Shown: positions 15,054 through 24,543, numbered from the stretch's first letter. The stretch: 42,683 nt of DNA from Pseudoxanthomonas sp. (GCF_024710765.1 NZ_JANJUE010000153.1:1-42683); one strand, 5' to 3'. Made by a program: numbers and translations. The notes: generated from the letters alone by a model not told the origin.

Positions 15054-15950
15054 ATGCTGGACGATCTCGCCCTCTTCATCGCCATCGTCGAAGCCGGCAG
15101 CCTCAATCAGGCGGCCAGACGGCTGGACCTGCCCACGTCCACGCTGACCCGGCGCCTGCAACGGCTTGAGCAGGATCTGGGCTGCAGGCTGCTGCATCGA
15201 AGCGCCCGCCGGATGACCCCCACGGCCGAAGGCTGGCAGTACTACGAACGCAGTCGCCCGCTGGTGCATTCGTTGCAGCAGGCGATGGAGCAACTCGACG
15301 ACAGCCTGCGCGAAGTGAAAGGGCTGTTGCGCGTGCTGGCGCCGGTCAACCTGGCCAATGGCGTGTTCGCCGATGCCTGGAGCGGATTCCTGTCGCGGTA
15401 TCCCCAGGTCCGGCTGGAGTTGCAGCTGAGCAACCAGACCCAGGACCTGCATGCCAGCCATGCCGATCTCGCCATCCGTACCGGCGAGCAGCCCGATTCA
15501 CAGCTGCAGCAGCGCAAGCTGGGCGAGGTGGGTGTCAGGCTGGTGGCATCGCCCGTCTATCTCCGCGATCATGCGCCGCCGGCCACGCCCGCCGATCTCC
15601 ATGCGCATGACATCGTGGTGGCCGAGCCGCTGGCACTCTGGTCGTTCCGCCACCGTGACAGCGGCGAACGCTTCGAATTCAGTCCCGCCGGACGCCTGCG
15701 TGTCAACGATCTGGGCTTGGCGGTCGATGCCGCCCGCAAGGGCATGGGCATCCTGATGTGTCCGCTGAACGCCTGCCAGGCATGGCTGGCCGAGGGAGAA
15801 CTGGTGGAAGTACTGGCGGACTGGCGGCTGCCTGCGCGCGCGGTGTACGCGGTATGGGCGCAACAGCGCTATCTGCCCGCCCGAGTGCGCGCGCTGGTCG
15901 AACACCTCGCCGGATTCGCCAGCGGGCAGGCCCTGCTCCGCTCCCACTGA
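15054..15950 (+). CDS. LysR-family transcriptional regulator
   Basis: 298 residues with the LysR layout: an N-terminal winged helix-turn-helix (LALFIAIVEAGSLNQAARRLDLPTST, span 4-30, then LTRRLQRLEQDLGCRLLHRS) and an effector-binding domain (about residues 90-290). The start at MLDDLALF matches family starts; the frame is open from an upstream GTG at 15006. It is transcribed divergently from the exported isochorismatase-like/RidA-like pair, its most likely target. The effector is unknown; the CrgA/AphB-like sequence of the C-terminal half does not identify one. Confidence 0.92.
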   Translation: MLDDLALFIAIVEAGSLNQAARRLDLPTSTLTRRLQRLEQDLGCRLLHRSARRMTPTAEGWQYYERSRPLVHSLQQAMEQLDDSLREVKGLLRVLAPVNLANGVFADAWSGFLSRYPQVRLELQLSNQTQDLHASHADLAIRTGEQPDSQLQQRKLGEVGVRLVASPVYLRDHAPPATPADLHAHDIVVAEPLALWSFRHRDSGERFEFSPAGRLRVNDLGLAVDAARKGMGILMCPLNACQAWLAEGELVEVLADWRLPARAVYAVWAQQRYLPARVRALVEHLAGFASGQALLRSH

Positions 15951-16013
15951 AAGTGGTGGATGCGCCCCCAGTCCGACATGCTTTAATGCCGACCGGATCC
16001 AGGGAGGAAGGAC

Positions 16014-17288
16014 ATGAACGCCATACCGGCGAATGCAGATGCGCGGCTGCGGCCGGTCGCGGCCAGCGAACGCATCGAAACCATGGATGTGCTGCGCGGT
16101 TTCGCGCTGGTGGGCATCCTGCTGATGAACATCGAGGGCATGGCGGGGCCGCTGTTCGCCTCCTTCACCGGGCTTGACCCCGCCCTGAGCGGCGCCGACC
16201 GGGTTGCCGACGCGCTCATCTACATCTTCGTGCAGGGCAAGTTCTACACCCTGTTCTCGCTGTTGTTCGGCATGGGGTTCGCGGTGATGTCCAGCCGCGC
16301 CGAAGCGCGCGGGCAGCCATTCGCGGGCGTGTACTGGCGGCGCAGCCTGGTGCTGCTGGTCATCGGCGCGATCCACGGCCTGCTGATCTGGTCGGGCGAT
16401 ATCCTGCTGATGTACGCGCTGCTGTCGTTCCTCCTGCTGGCGTTCCGCAACGTATCGACCCGATGGTTGCCATGGCTGGCCGGCCTGGCCTACGTCGCGT
16501 CGTCGGGCATGATGATGCTGATCGGCCTGCTGGGAACGGTCTCGCAACTGGATCCCGCCGCGGCCGCGCAGTGGAACCAGGAAATGGCCAAGGCGGGCGC
16601 GGAAATGAACGCCATGCTGGAGGCCCAGCGCCACGCGTATGGCAGCGGCACCTACCTGGAAGCCGTCGCGCAGCGGGCCCGGGATGTCGGCTTCATGTTG
16701 AGCAACCTGTTGTTCATCGGTCCCACGGTGTTCGGCATGTTCCTGTTCGGCACCTGGTTCGTGACGAGCGGCGCCATCGCCGCGCCGAACGGGCATCCGC
16801 GGCTGTTCGCATGCCTGCGCTGGGGCGCGCTGCCGCTGGGACTGGCCCTGATGTTGTTGTCGTTCCGGATGGAGCCCACCTCGCGTTTCGACAACATCAA
16901 CCTGCATTCATCGACCGCGTTCGCGGCCAGTTCGATCGGCAGCGTGCTGATGGCCTTCGGCTACCTCGGCTGGATCGTGAAGGGGGTGCAGTCGGCCGCG
17001 AGCGCGCCGCTGCTGCATTGGCTGGCGCCTGCCGGCAGGATGGCGCTGACCAACTACCTGATGCAGTCGATCGTGTGCACGTTGATCTTCAACGGCTACG
17101 GCCTGGGCTATCTGGATCAGCTGTCACGCGCCTGGCAGGTGCCATTCGTGTTCGGCCTGTTCCTGATCCAGGTGCTGTACAGCCGCTGGTGGCTGTCGCG
17201 TTTCCGTTTCGGTCCGGCCGAATGGGTCTGGCGGTCACTGACCTATCTGCGCGCGCAGCCGATGCGTCCCAGTCCGGTTTCGGCTTGA
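16014..17288 (+). CDS. DUF418 (YeiB-like) multi-pass membrane protein, paralogue 1
   Basis: 424 residues with about ten membrane segments. Family marks: MDVLRGFALVGILLMNIE near residue 24, VQGKFYTLFSLLFGMGFAVM near 75, and in the C-terminal DUF418 domain LAPAGRMALTNYLMQS followed by YGLGYLDQLSR. Function is unknown; related proteins are proposed to be membrane acyltransferase-like or transport proteins. AGGGAGGAAG precedes the ATG. It follows the LysR gene by 63 bases in the same direction and ends at a terminator. A second copy of the family lies near 22 kb. Confidence 0.9.
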   Translation: MNAIPANADARLRPVAASERIETMDVLRGFALVGILLMNIEGMAGPLFASFTGLDPALSGADRVADALIYIFVQGKFYTLFSLLFGMGFAVMSSRAEARGQPFAGVYWRRSLVLLVIGAIHGLLIWSGDILLMYALLSFLLLAFRNVSTRWLPWLAGLAYVASSGMMMLIGLLGTVSQLDPAAAAQWNQEMAKAGAEMNAMLEAQRHAYGSGTYLEAVAQRARDVGFMLSNLLFIGPTVFGMFLFGTWFVTSGAIAAPNGHPRLFACLRWGALPLGLALMLLSFRMEPTSRFDNINLHSSTAFAASSIGSVLMAFGYLGWIVKGVQSAASAPLLHWLAPAGRMALTNYLMQSIVCTLIFNGYGLGYLDQLSRAWQVPFVFGLFLIQVLYSRWWLSRFRFGPAEWVWRSLTYLRAQPMRPSPVSA

Positions 17289-17301
17289 TCGACCCCAAGG
17301 A

Positions 17302-17327
17302 AAACGGCCCGCTTGCGCGGGCCGTTT
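17302..17327. terminator. Bidirectional intrinsic terminator
   Basis: 11-base perfect stem AAACGGCCCGC / GCGGGCCGTTT with loop TTGC, between the convergent DUF418 gene and the M4 protease gene; AA/TT-flanked on both sides. Confidence 0.88.
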
Positions 17328-17351
17328 CCTGTTGCGCTGCCGGGGACAGGC

Positions 17352-18956
17352 TCAGTTGACGCTCACCGCGCTCCACGCGCGCGCCACCGCGTTGTACTGC
17401 GCCGAGCCCGCGCCATACAGGTCGCTGGCCGCATTCAACGTGGCCGTGCGCGCCTGCGGATAGGTCGTGCCGGAGGTCATGTACACGGTCAAGGCGCGGT
17501 ACCAGATGCGCTGGGCGGCATCGCGGCCGATGCCGGTCACGCCGGTGTCGCCATTGCAGACCAGCTGGCTGGCGGTGTAGCTGAAGCCGGCCGGCGAGAC
17601 CGCGCCTTCGGCAAGCAGGTAGAAGAAGTGGTTGGCCGGACCCGAGGAGTAATGCGGATCCACGCCGGCAAAGCCCGCCGCCGGATAGCAGTTGTAGGAA
17701 CGGCCGGCATCGGCGTCGCCGGGGCGGAACATGTAGCGAAGCGCCTTCTTGCCGTCCGGATTGCTGCGGTAGATCTTCTCGCCGATCATGTAGTCGCCCG
17801 GGTCGCTGGCATTGTTGACGAAGTACTCCACCATCGTGCCCATGATGTCGGAGGCGGCTTCGTTCAGTCCGCCGGCATCGCCGGAGTAGGCGAGGTTGGA
17901 GGTCGCTTCGGTCACGCCATGGGTCATCTCGTGGCCGGCGACGTCGATCGCCACCACCGGATACCAGGTCGAGGTGCCCAGGCCGTAGGCCATGAACTTG
18001 TACGGCGCGCCATACCAGCCCGCGTTGCCGCCGGTGGCCGGGCCGCCGCCGCCGCGGAAGGTGACGTTGACGATGCTCTTCACGCCCACGCCATCGTTGA
18101 AGATGCCGTTGCGGCCGAAGGTGTTCTTGTAATAGTCCCAGGTGGCGGCCACGCCGAAATGCGCGTCCGAGGCTTCGCTGGCCACCTGCGATTCGGTGTT
18201 GTTGCCCCAGTTGTTGTCGGCGTCGGTCATGATCGCCGCGGTGCTGTACACGCGGCTGATTTCCTTGCCCAGGCCGTCGCGGGTGTTGCCGCCGCCGCGG
18301 GTCGGATCCAGCAACTGGTAGCCGCCGCTGATCGAATTGGTGGTGATGGCGACGTCGCCGAGGAACAGGGTCTGGCCGGTGCCGACGGCCGCGGCGGTAT
18401 GGATGATGTTCCAGTGATCCAGCACCTTGCCGCTATGCGCGTCGACGAAGTAGCGCATGTCCGCTTCACCCTGGCTGTCGGACACGCCGCGCACCCGCAC
18501 TTCGTACGCGAGTACCGGCTGCGCGCCGCGCGCATAGATCACCAGGCCCTGGCTGCCGATGTCGTCGATCTGGCCCTTGAAGTCGGCGCCGGCCGAGATC
18601 ACCGCGGCGTCGGCGTCGATGCCGGCCTTGAGCGCCGGACGGCCGTTGCCGCGCAGGGTGAGGCTGGTGGATTTGAGTTTTCCATTCCTGGAGTGAATCA
18701 CCACGTCGCCGCCGATGACCGGCAATCCCCTGTAGCGACGATCCATGCGCACGTGCTCCGTGCCGTCGCGATCGACGATAACATCGCGGGCGACGAACTC
18801 GTCGCCGTCGCTACTCTTCAGCGCGGCGGCGTGGCCCAGCGCCAGGCCCTTGGCGCGGCTGGCGGCTGGCGTCTGGTCGGCGTTGGCGGCGTAGAGCGGT
18901 GAAGAGACGAGGATGGCGGCGATGGCCGTGGTGATGAGACTGATCTTCCGTTGCAT
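17352..18956 (-). CDS. Secreted M4 (thermolysin-family) metalloprotease
   Basis: 534 residues: a signal peptide ending SSPLYAANA, an FTP/PepSY-type propeptide (about 30-190; RYRGLPVIGGDVVIH is characteristic), then the M4 catalytic domain. The zinc site is complete: HEMTH (His342, Glu343, His346) and the downstream NEAASD (Glu366). The C-terminal alpha domain contains VDPHYSSGPANHFFYLL with the transition-state His. Enzymes of this type are secreted as zymogens and digest extracellular protein. No PPC or other C-terminal extension is present. The start MQRKIS was chosen for the signal peptide; the frame opens 50 codons earlier without signal-like character. Confidence 0.95.
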   Translation of the reverse strand: MQRKISLITTAIAAILVSSPLYAANADQTPAASRAKGLALGHAAALKSSDGDEFVARDVIVDRDGTEHVRMDRRYRGLPVIGGDVVIHSRNGKLKSTSLTLRGNGRPALKAGIDADAAVISAGADFKGQIDDIGSQGLVIYARGAQPVLAYEVRVRGVSDSQGEADMRYFVDAHSGKVLDHWNIIHTAAAVGTGQTLFLGDVAITTNSISGGYQLLDPTRGGGNTRDGLGKEISRVYSTAAIMTDADNNWGNNTESQVASEASDAHFGVAATWDYYKNTFGRNGIFNDGVGVKSIVNVTFRGGGGPATGGNAGWYGAPYKFMAYGLGTSTWYPVVAIDVAGHEMTHGVTEATSNLAYSGDAGGLNEAASDIMGTMVEYFVNNASDPGDYMIGEKIYRSNPDGKKALRYMFRPGDADAGRSYNCYPAAGFAGVDPHYSSGPANHFFYLLAEGAVSPAGFSYTASQLVCNGDTGVTGIGRDAAQRIWYRALTVYMTSGTTYPQARTATLNAASDLYGAGSAQYNAVARAWSAVSVN

Positions 18957-19082
18957 TGCTTGCTGACCCCTGTGGTGTGTGGATGTGGGTGATGCGACAG
19001 CAGGATTCGGAACAGGATCGGAAGCGGATGGGGTGCGCTCCATCGCGCGGTGGCGGACGCGACCGGCGATGTCCCTACGATG

Positions 19083-19096
19083 TTGTCCCGGGACAA
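19083..19096. promoter_or_regulatory. Perfect 14-base palindrome in the protease/oxidase intergenic region
   Basis: TTGTCCCGGGACAA, its own reverse complement, about 127 bases upstream of the M4 protease start and between divergent genes. It looks like a dimeric repressor or activator site; no matching regulator is recognised in the window. Confidence 0.4.
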
Positions 19097-19257
19097 TGGG
19101 TGTCAATGGAAACCATGTGAAGAAAGACAGAGAATGACGGTTACCTTCTCCGGATTACGCTTGACATGTCCGCAGCCGCTGGCGTCGCAAGGACAGGGCA
19201 GCCATTCGATCGGACATGCGTTATTCCATGGGAACGCCTGATGAGCAGACAGCACGC

Positions 19258-20508
19258 ATGAATTCGCGCGACGAGATTCTCATTCTCGGTTCGGGTGCGA
19301 TCGGCCTGTCGACCGCGCTGATGCTGCTGGAAGCGGGGCGCGCGGTTCGCGTGCTTGAAGCGGGCGAGCACATCGGCGCCGGCGCGTCGCACGGCAACTG
19401 CGGCACCATCACCCCCAGCCACGCGCCACCGCTGGCCGCGCCAGGCGTGGTGCGACAGGCGTTGCGCTGGATGCTGACCCCGGACGCGCCGCTGTATCTG
19501 AAACCGCGTGTCGACCCGGCCCTGTGGGGATGGCTGCTGCGCTTCTCCGCGCGCTGCAATCCACGTGACTGGCAGGACAGCGCACGGGCGCGCGCCGCGT
19601 TGCTGGACGATTCGCGCGCGCGGCTTGCGAGGTGGGTCGAACGCTATCCGTTGCAATGCGAGTTCCAGGAAGAAGGGCTGGATTACGTGTTCCGGGATCC
19701 GCGCAATTTCGAGCGATATGTGCACGAATGCGAATCGCTGCGACGGATGGGAATCGCCAGCGAGGTGATCGGCGGGGCCGAATACGAAACCCAGGAGCCG
19801 GCGATGCGCGAAGGCGTCGCCGGCGCGATCCGGTTTTCCGGCGATGCGCGCTTGCGCCCGGATCGTTACGTCGCCGAGCTCGCGCGCGTCGTGCGTGAGC
19901 TCGGTGGGGAAATCGAAACCCGCTGCCGCGTGCTCGGCTTCGAGGACGACCGCGACGGCGTGCGGATCAGCACGTCGCAAGGAATGCGACAAGGACGCGA
20001 AGCGGTGTTCGCGCTGGGTGCATGGACGCCGGCATTCGCGCGCCGGCTTGGCCTGCGCATTCCGATCCAGCCGGGCAAGGGTTATTCGGTGACCTACAGC
20101 CGTCCGCAGCGGGTGCCGAAACGGCCGCTGGTGCTGAAGGACCGCTCGGTCTGCGTGACCGTCTGGGACAGCGGCTTCCGCCTGGGCAGCACGATGGAAT
20201 TTTCCGGCTACGACGATCACCTCAACGACGTCCGCCTGGCGGCGCTGGAGCGCGGCGCGCGCGAGTTCCTGCATGACCCGGTCGGCGATGTCGTGCAGGA
20301 ACGCTGGTGCGGCTGGCGGCCGATGACCTGGGACGACCTGCCCCTGCTCGGCCGCGTGCCGCGACATCCGCGCCTGTGGCTGGCCGCCGGCCACGGCATG
20401 CTCGGCATCAGCATGAGCGCCGCCACCGGCCAATTGATGGCCGACCTCATCACCGGCCAGGCGCCGGCGTTCGATCCCTTTCCCTATCGACCGGAGCGTT
20501 TTTCATGA
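19258..20508 (+). CDS. FAD-dependent D-amino acid dehydrogenase-like oxidoreductase (DadA family)
   Basis: 416 residues with an N-terminal FAD-binding Rossmann motif (ILILGSGAIGLSTALML followed by the acidic VLEAG) and the closing FAD contact LWLAAGHGMLGISMSAATG. WCGWRPMTWDDLPLLGR is typical of the DadA/glycine-oxidase group, which oxidises D-amino or imino acids such as D-hydroxyproline and passes electrons to the respiratory chain. The start is uncertain: ATGs at 19216, 19228 and 19258 are in frame; this one fits family N-termini but none has a strong ribosome-binding site. Its stop overlaps the start of the glutathione reductase gene (ATGA). No racemase or other catabolic partner is nearby. 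Confidence 0.85.
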   Translation: MNSRDEILILGSGAIGLSTALMLLEAGRAVRVLEAGEHIGAGASHGNCGTITPSHAPPLAAPGVVRQALRWMLTPDAPLYLKPRVDPALWGWLLRFSARCNPRDWQDSARARAALLDDSRARLARWVERYPLQCEFQEEGLDYVFRDPRNFERYVHECESLRRMGIASEVIGGAEYETQEPAMREGVAGAIRFSGDARLRPDRYVAELARVVRELGGEIETRCRVLGFEDDRDGVRISTSQGMRQGREAVFALGAWTPAFARRLGLRIPIQPGKGYSVTYSRPQRVPKRPLVLKDRSVCVTVWDSGFRLGSTMEFSGYDDHLNDVRLAALERGAREFLHDPVGDVVQERWCGWRPMTWDDLPLLGRVPRHPRLWLAAGHGMLGISMSAATGQLMADLITGQAPAFDPFPYRPERFS

Positions 20509-21866
20509 ATCCGCAGACCCATTTCGACCTCATCGTGATAGGAGGCGGCTCCGGCGGACTGGCCGGTGCGTTCCGCGCCGCGGCCCATGGCGCGCGGGTC
20601 GCCCTGCTGGAGCCGGCGGAACTCGGGGGGACCTGCGTCAATGTCGGCTGTGTGCCGAAGAAGGCGATGTGGCTGGCCGCCGACACCGCCCAGCGCATCG
20701 CCCTGGCCGCGCAACTGGGTTTCGAACTGGAATCGCGCCCACTCGACTGGCGCGAGTTCATCGTCCACCGGACGCGCTACATCGCCGGCATCCATGCCAG
20801 CTACCGCAAGCGCCTGGATGAGAGCGGCATCGTCTGGATGCCGTGCCGGGGCCGCCTGATCGATGCGCACACCGTTGAGAACAGCGAGGGCGCACGCCTG
20901 CATGGCGATCGGATCCTGCTTGCCACCGGTGGCAAGCCGCGCCGGCCGCCGGTGCCCGGCGCGGAGCTTGGCGGGGTGTCGGACGACTTCTTCCAGTTCT
21001 GCGAACCGCCGCCGCGGGTGGCGTTGATCGGCGGCGGCTACATCGCGGTCGAGCTGGGCGGCGTCCTGCAGGCGCTCGGGAGCCAGGTGGAACTGTTCGT
21101 GCGCGGCCAGCGGCTGCTGGAAGGTTTCGACCACGAACTGGCCGCGGACCTGCTCGAGGACAATCGCCAGCATGGCCTGCACGCGCATTTCGGCCACAGG
21201 CTGGCGGAACTGCAGCCGGCGGGCGATGGCAAGGTCGTGCTGGTGGATGCGAATGGCGAACGCAGCGATCCGTTCGATCGGGTGATCTTCGCCACCGGAC
21301 GCGTCCCCAGCACCGCCAGCCTCGGCCTGGAGAACGCCGGCGTGGCGCTGGATGCGCGCGGCTTCGTGCAGGTCGACGAATGGCAGGACACCAGCGTGGC
21401 GAACATCCACGCGGTCGGCGACGTCACCGCCGGTCCGGCGCTGACCCCGGTGGCGATCGCCGCGGCGCGCCGCCTGATGGATCGCCTGTATGGCGGCAAG
21501 CCAGAGTCCCGGCTGGAGTTCCGCGACATCGCCACGGTGGTGTTCTCGCATCCGCCCATCGGCAAGGTCGGGCTGACCGAGCAGGAAGCCCGCGCCCGCT
21601 TCGGCGACGATGCCGTGCGGGTCTATCGCGCCCGATTCCGGCCGATGCTGCATGCCTTGGCCGATTCCCCGCAGCGCAGCCTGTTCAAGCTGGTGTGCGT
21701 GGGCGACGAGGAAAAAGTGGTGGGCCTGCATCTGCTGGGCGAGGGCGCCGACGAGATCCTGCAGGGCTTCGCGGTGGCGATCCGGCGCGGCATCACCCGC
21801 CGGGATCTGGAAGACACCATCGCCATCCATCCGACTTCGGCCGAGGAAGTCGTGTTGATGCGCTGA
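20505..21866 (+). CDS. gor: Glutathione-disulfide reductase
   Basis: 453 residues matching Gor along the whole length. The FAD motif is VIGGGSGGLAGAFRAA, the redox-active disulphide is GGTCVNVGCVPKK (Cys44, Cys49), the NADPH motif is GGGYIAVELGGVLQALG followed by an Arg-containing FVRGQR, and the C-terminal interface has the catalytic HPTSAEE. It reduces GSSG with NADPH in the cytoplasm and maintains the thiol pool. The ATG lies within the last codons of the DadA-like gene, so translation is probably coupled. Length equals the E. coli enzyme's (about 450). Confidence 0.95.
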   Translation: MNPQTHFDLIVIGGGSGGLAGAFRAAAHGARVALLEPAELGGTCVNVGCVPKKAMWLAADTAQRIALAAQLGFELESRPLDWREFIVHRTRYIAGIHASYRKRLDESGIVWMPCRGRLIDAHTVENSEGARLHGDRILLATGGKPRRPPVPGAELGGVSDDFFQFCEPPPRVALIGGGYIAVELGGVLQALGSQVELFVRGQRLLEGFDHELAADLLEDNRQHGLHAHFGHRLAELQPAGDGKVVLVDANGERSDPFDRVIFATGRVPSTASLGLENAGVALDARGFVQVDEWQDTSVANIHAVGDVTAGPALTPVAIAAARRLMDRLYGGKPESRLEFRDIATVVFSHPPIGKVGLTEQEARARFGDDAVRVYRARFRPMLHALADSPQRSLFKLVCVGDEEKVVGLHLLGEGADEILQGFAVAIRRGITRRDLEDTIAIHPTSAEEVVLMR

Positions 21867-21992
21867 CACGCGGCGACAGGCGCGGGATGATCCGACCGGC
21901 GGCGGGCCATGCCGACGGTTGGGTGACCTCCGGCACCTGAGCCTCCCCACGCCCGGCGCTATGGTGCGCCGGGTACAGGCAGGAGAGCCGCC

Positions 21993-23462
21993 ATGCAGCA
22001 GGACGTTTCCGCAACCGCCACGCCCGCGCCCACGGAGACGGGCGCCGCGCTGACCCCCATCGACGCGGGCGAGCGCATTGCCGCGCTGGACGTCATCCGT
22101 GGCTTCGCCCTGATCGGCATCTTCCTGATGAACGTGGAGTGGTTCACCCGCCCGATCAGCGAACTGGGTCGTGGCATCGATCCTTCGCTGCATGGGCTGG
22201 ACTACGCGGTGAGCTGGGGGGTGTACGTGCTTGTCCAGGGAAAATTCTGGACCCTGTTCTCGCTGTTGTTCGGGATCGGTTTCGCGGTGATGCTGGGGCG
22301 CGCGGAGAGCCGCGGCCGGGCGTTCGTGACGCCCTACCTGCGGCGCATCCTTGGATTGATGCTGTTCGGCATCGCCCACTTCATCCTGATCTGGACCGGC
22401 GACATCCTGCACAACTACGCCATCACCGCGCTGGCCCTGCTGCTGGTGGTGACCCGAAGCTGGAAGCTCTGGCTGGGCATCCTGCTCTCGTTCGTGGTTG
22501 CCTCCATCGCCCTGAAGTCAGACGCGCTGGGAGCATCCATCGCCGTGCTCGTGCTGGTCGGCGTGCTGATGTTCTTCCTCAATCGCGGCAGCCTGGCGCG
22601 CTGGTGGAAGTGGGGCGTGACCCTGTATTCGCTGATGTTCGTGCTTGGCCTGGTTGGCGCGGGCGTGACCGCGGTGTACCCGCAGATCCGCTCGCCGGAA
22701 ACCGCGGAGCAGACCAGCAAACGCCAGGAGCGATTGGCGGAAAGGGCGAAGGAGCGGGTCGAGGAGATTCGCATCGACAGCCGCGGCACCTACGCCGAAG
22801 CGGTCCGTTACCGCGCCGGCAAGTTCGCCGAGGACATCCAGGGCGCGGCCGGCCTGAGCTTCATGGCCTTGCCGATGTTCATGATCGGATTCTGGTTCGT
22901 CCGCGCCGGCGTGATTGCGCGCCTGCGCGATCATGCGGCCCTGTTCCGCCGGCTGGCGACATGGACCTTGCCGGTCGGCATGGCCCTGACCTTGCTGAGC
23001 GTATGGATGGTGCCGAGCTTCCCCGGCGACGGACTGGGAGGCCGGGACCCGGCGCGAATGGCGGCGATGTCGTTGTTCCAGCTGGGGGCGCTGCTGCTGT
23101 GCCTGGGCTACTTCGCCGGCATGGTCCTGTTGCTGGGAACGCGGATGGGCCGCTGGTTGGCGCCGTTGGGATACGCGGGCCGGATGGCGCTGACCAACTA
23201 CATCGGCGCGTCGCTGGCGGGCACCCTGTTTTTCTTTGGCTATGGCCTGGGCTACTGGGGCCAGTTGTCCCGGCCCGGGCAAATGGCGTTCGTGGCGGTG
23301 GTGTTCGCGTTGCAGGTGGGCTTCAGTTACCTGTGGCTGCGCCACTTCCGCTATGGACCGCTGGAATGGGCCTGGCGCGCGCTGACCTACTGGCAGTGGC
23401 CGGTGATGCGTCGTTCCCGGAACGTCGCGGCCGGCGCGGATGGAACGGTGCATCCGGCCTGA
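21993..23462 (+). CDS. DUF418 (YeiB-like) multi-pass membrane protein, paralogue 2
   Basis: 489 residues; same family as the protein encoded at 16 kb. Matching marks: LDVIRGFALIGIFLMNVE, VQGKFWTLFSLLFGIGFAVM, LGYAGRMALTNYIGAS and YGLGYWGQLSR. It is about 65 residues longer, mainly through an Arg/Glu-rich soluble loop in the middle (about 235-280, with KRQERLAERAKERVEE) between membrane segments. Function unknown. A GCAGGAGAG site precedes the ATG. It stands 126 bases after gor in the same direction. Confidence 0.9.
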   Translation: MQQDVSATATPAPTETGAALTPIDAGERIAALDVIRGFALIGIFLMNVEWFTRPISELGRGIDPSLHGLDYAVSWGVYVLVQGKFWTLFSLLFGIGFAVMLGRAESRGRAFVTPYLRRILGLMLFGIAHFILIWTGDILHNYAITALALLLVVTRSWKLWLGILLSFVVASIALKSDALGASIAVLVLVGVLMFFLNRGSLARWWKWGVTLYSLMFVLGLVGAGVTAVYPQIRSPETAEQTSKRQERLAERAKERVEEIRIDSRGTYAEAVRYRAGKFAEDIQGAAGLSFMALPMFMIGFWFVRAGVIARLRDHAALFRRLATWTLPVGMALTLLSVWMVPSFPGDGLGGRDPARMAAMSLFQLGALLLCLGYFAGMVLLLGTRMGRWLAPLGYAGRMALTNYIGASLAGTLFFFGYGLGYWGQLSRPGQMAFVAVVFALQVGFSYLWLRHFRYGPLEWAWRALTYWQWPVMRRSRNVAAGADGTVHPA

Positions 23463-23562
23463 GCCGGATCATGCGGGTTTAGAATGCGCGCATGGATGAG
23501 CGCATTTCCCCCCACGCGTCACGCCTTCCTTCCGTTCCCGCCACGCCTCCGGACTGCCGACG

Positions 23563-24543
23563 ATGAGCGGTGCCGGGCAGGACGACGAAGCACAGCAGGA
23601 TGAATCCGCCAGCGCGGTGCTGGATCCGGAGGCGGCGCCTTCCGGATCCGTGGCACCGCGACCGCTGCTGGGCGGTTTCGCCCTGGCGGCACTGGGTGCG
23701 ATCGCGTTTTCGGGCAAGGCCATCATCGTCAAGCTTGGCTACCGCCATGGCGTGGATGCCGTCACCCTGCTGGCGCTGCGCATGCTGGTCGCGCTGCCAT
23801 TCTTCGTGCTGATGGGCGCGTGGGCCGCGCGCCGCGCTTCGCCGCTGGCGAAGGGCGACGGCTTGAAGATTGTCGGGCTGGGATTCTTCGGCTACTACCT
23901 GGCCAGCTTCCTGGATTTTGCCGGGCTGGTCTTCATCACCGCCACCCTGGAACGGCTGATCCTGTATCTCACCCCGACCCTGGTGCTGGCGATCGGCCTG
24001 CTGGTGTTCCGGCGCCGGGCACGCCGTGCGCAGCTGGTGGCGCTGGTGATCAGCTACGCCGGCGTGTTGCTGGCATTCGGCCATGACTGGTCGCTGGGGG
24101 GCGGCAACATCGCGCTGGGCAGCCTGCTGGTGTTCGGCAGCGCGTTGGCCTACGCCATTTATCTGGTCGGCAGCGGCGAGATGGTGCGCCGGGTCGGCGC
24201 GGTGCGCCTGACCGCGTACGCCAGCAGCGTGGCCAGCGTGCTGTGTATCGGCCAGTTCCTGCTGCTGCGGCCGCCGGCGAGCCTGCTGGACGTTCCCGTG
24301 CCGGTCTGGTGGCTATCGCTGCTCAACGGCACCGTCTGCACGGTCCTGCCGGTATTGATGGTGATGATGGCGGTGTCGCGGATCGGTTCCGCGCTGGCCG
24401 CGCAGATCGGGATGATCGGGCCGGTTTCGACCATCGTGCTCAGCCTGCTGCTGCTGGGCGAGCCGATGGGGGCGTGGCAGATCGCCGGTACCGTGCTGGT
24501 GATGTCCGGGGTGTTCGTGGTCTCGCGGCAGAAGGCGGCATGA
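23563..24543 (+). CDS. EamA-family (DMT superfamily) transporter
   Basis: 326 residues with ten predicted membrane segments arranged as two EamA repeats (about 38-170 and 185-322), each ending in a helix with a Pro/Gly pattern (LTPTLVLAIGLLVF; IGPVSTIVLSLLLLGEP). Such carriers mostly export amino acids, nucleobases or drugs; the substrate cannot be read from sequence. The N-terminal 35 residues are polar and acidic, longer than usual, so the start may be further in; no clear ribosome-binding site is seen. The next gene, an MFS exporter, follows by 57 bases on the same strand. Confidence 0.88.
   Translation: MSGAGQDDEAQQDESASAVLDPEAAPSGSVAPRPLLGGFALAALGAIAFSGKAIIVKLGYRHGVDAVTLLALRMLVALPFFVLMGAWAARRASPLAKGDGLKIVGLGFFGYYLASFLDFAGLVFITATLERLILYLTPTLVLAIGLLVFRRRARRAQLVALVISYAGVLLAFGHDWSLGGGNIALGSLLVFGSALAYAIYLVGSGEMVRRVGAVRLTAYASSVASVLCIGQFLLLRPPASLLDVPVPVWWLSLLNGTVCTVLPVLMVMMAVSRIGSALAAQIGMIGPVSTIVLSLLLLGEPMGAWQIAGTVLVMSGVFVVSRQKAA

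Noticed and set aside
19161-19189. TTGACA as a -35 box for the DadA-like/gor operon
   Set aside because: No acceptable -10 hexamer 16-18 bases downstream; the spacing region is GC-rich.
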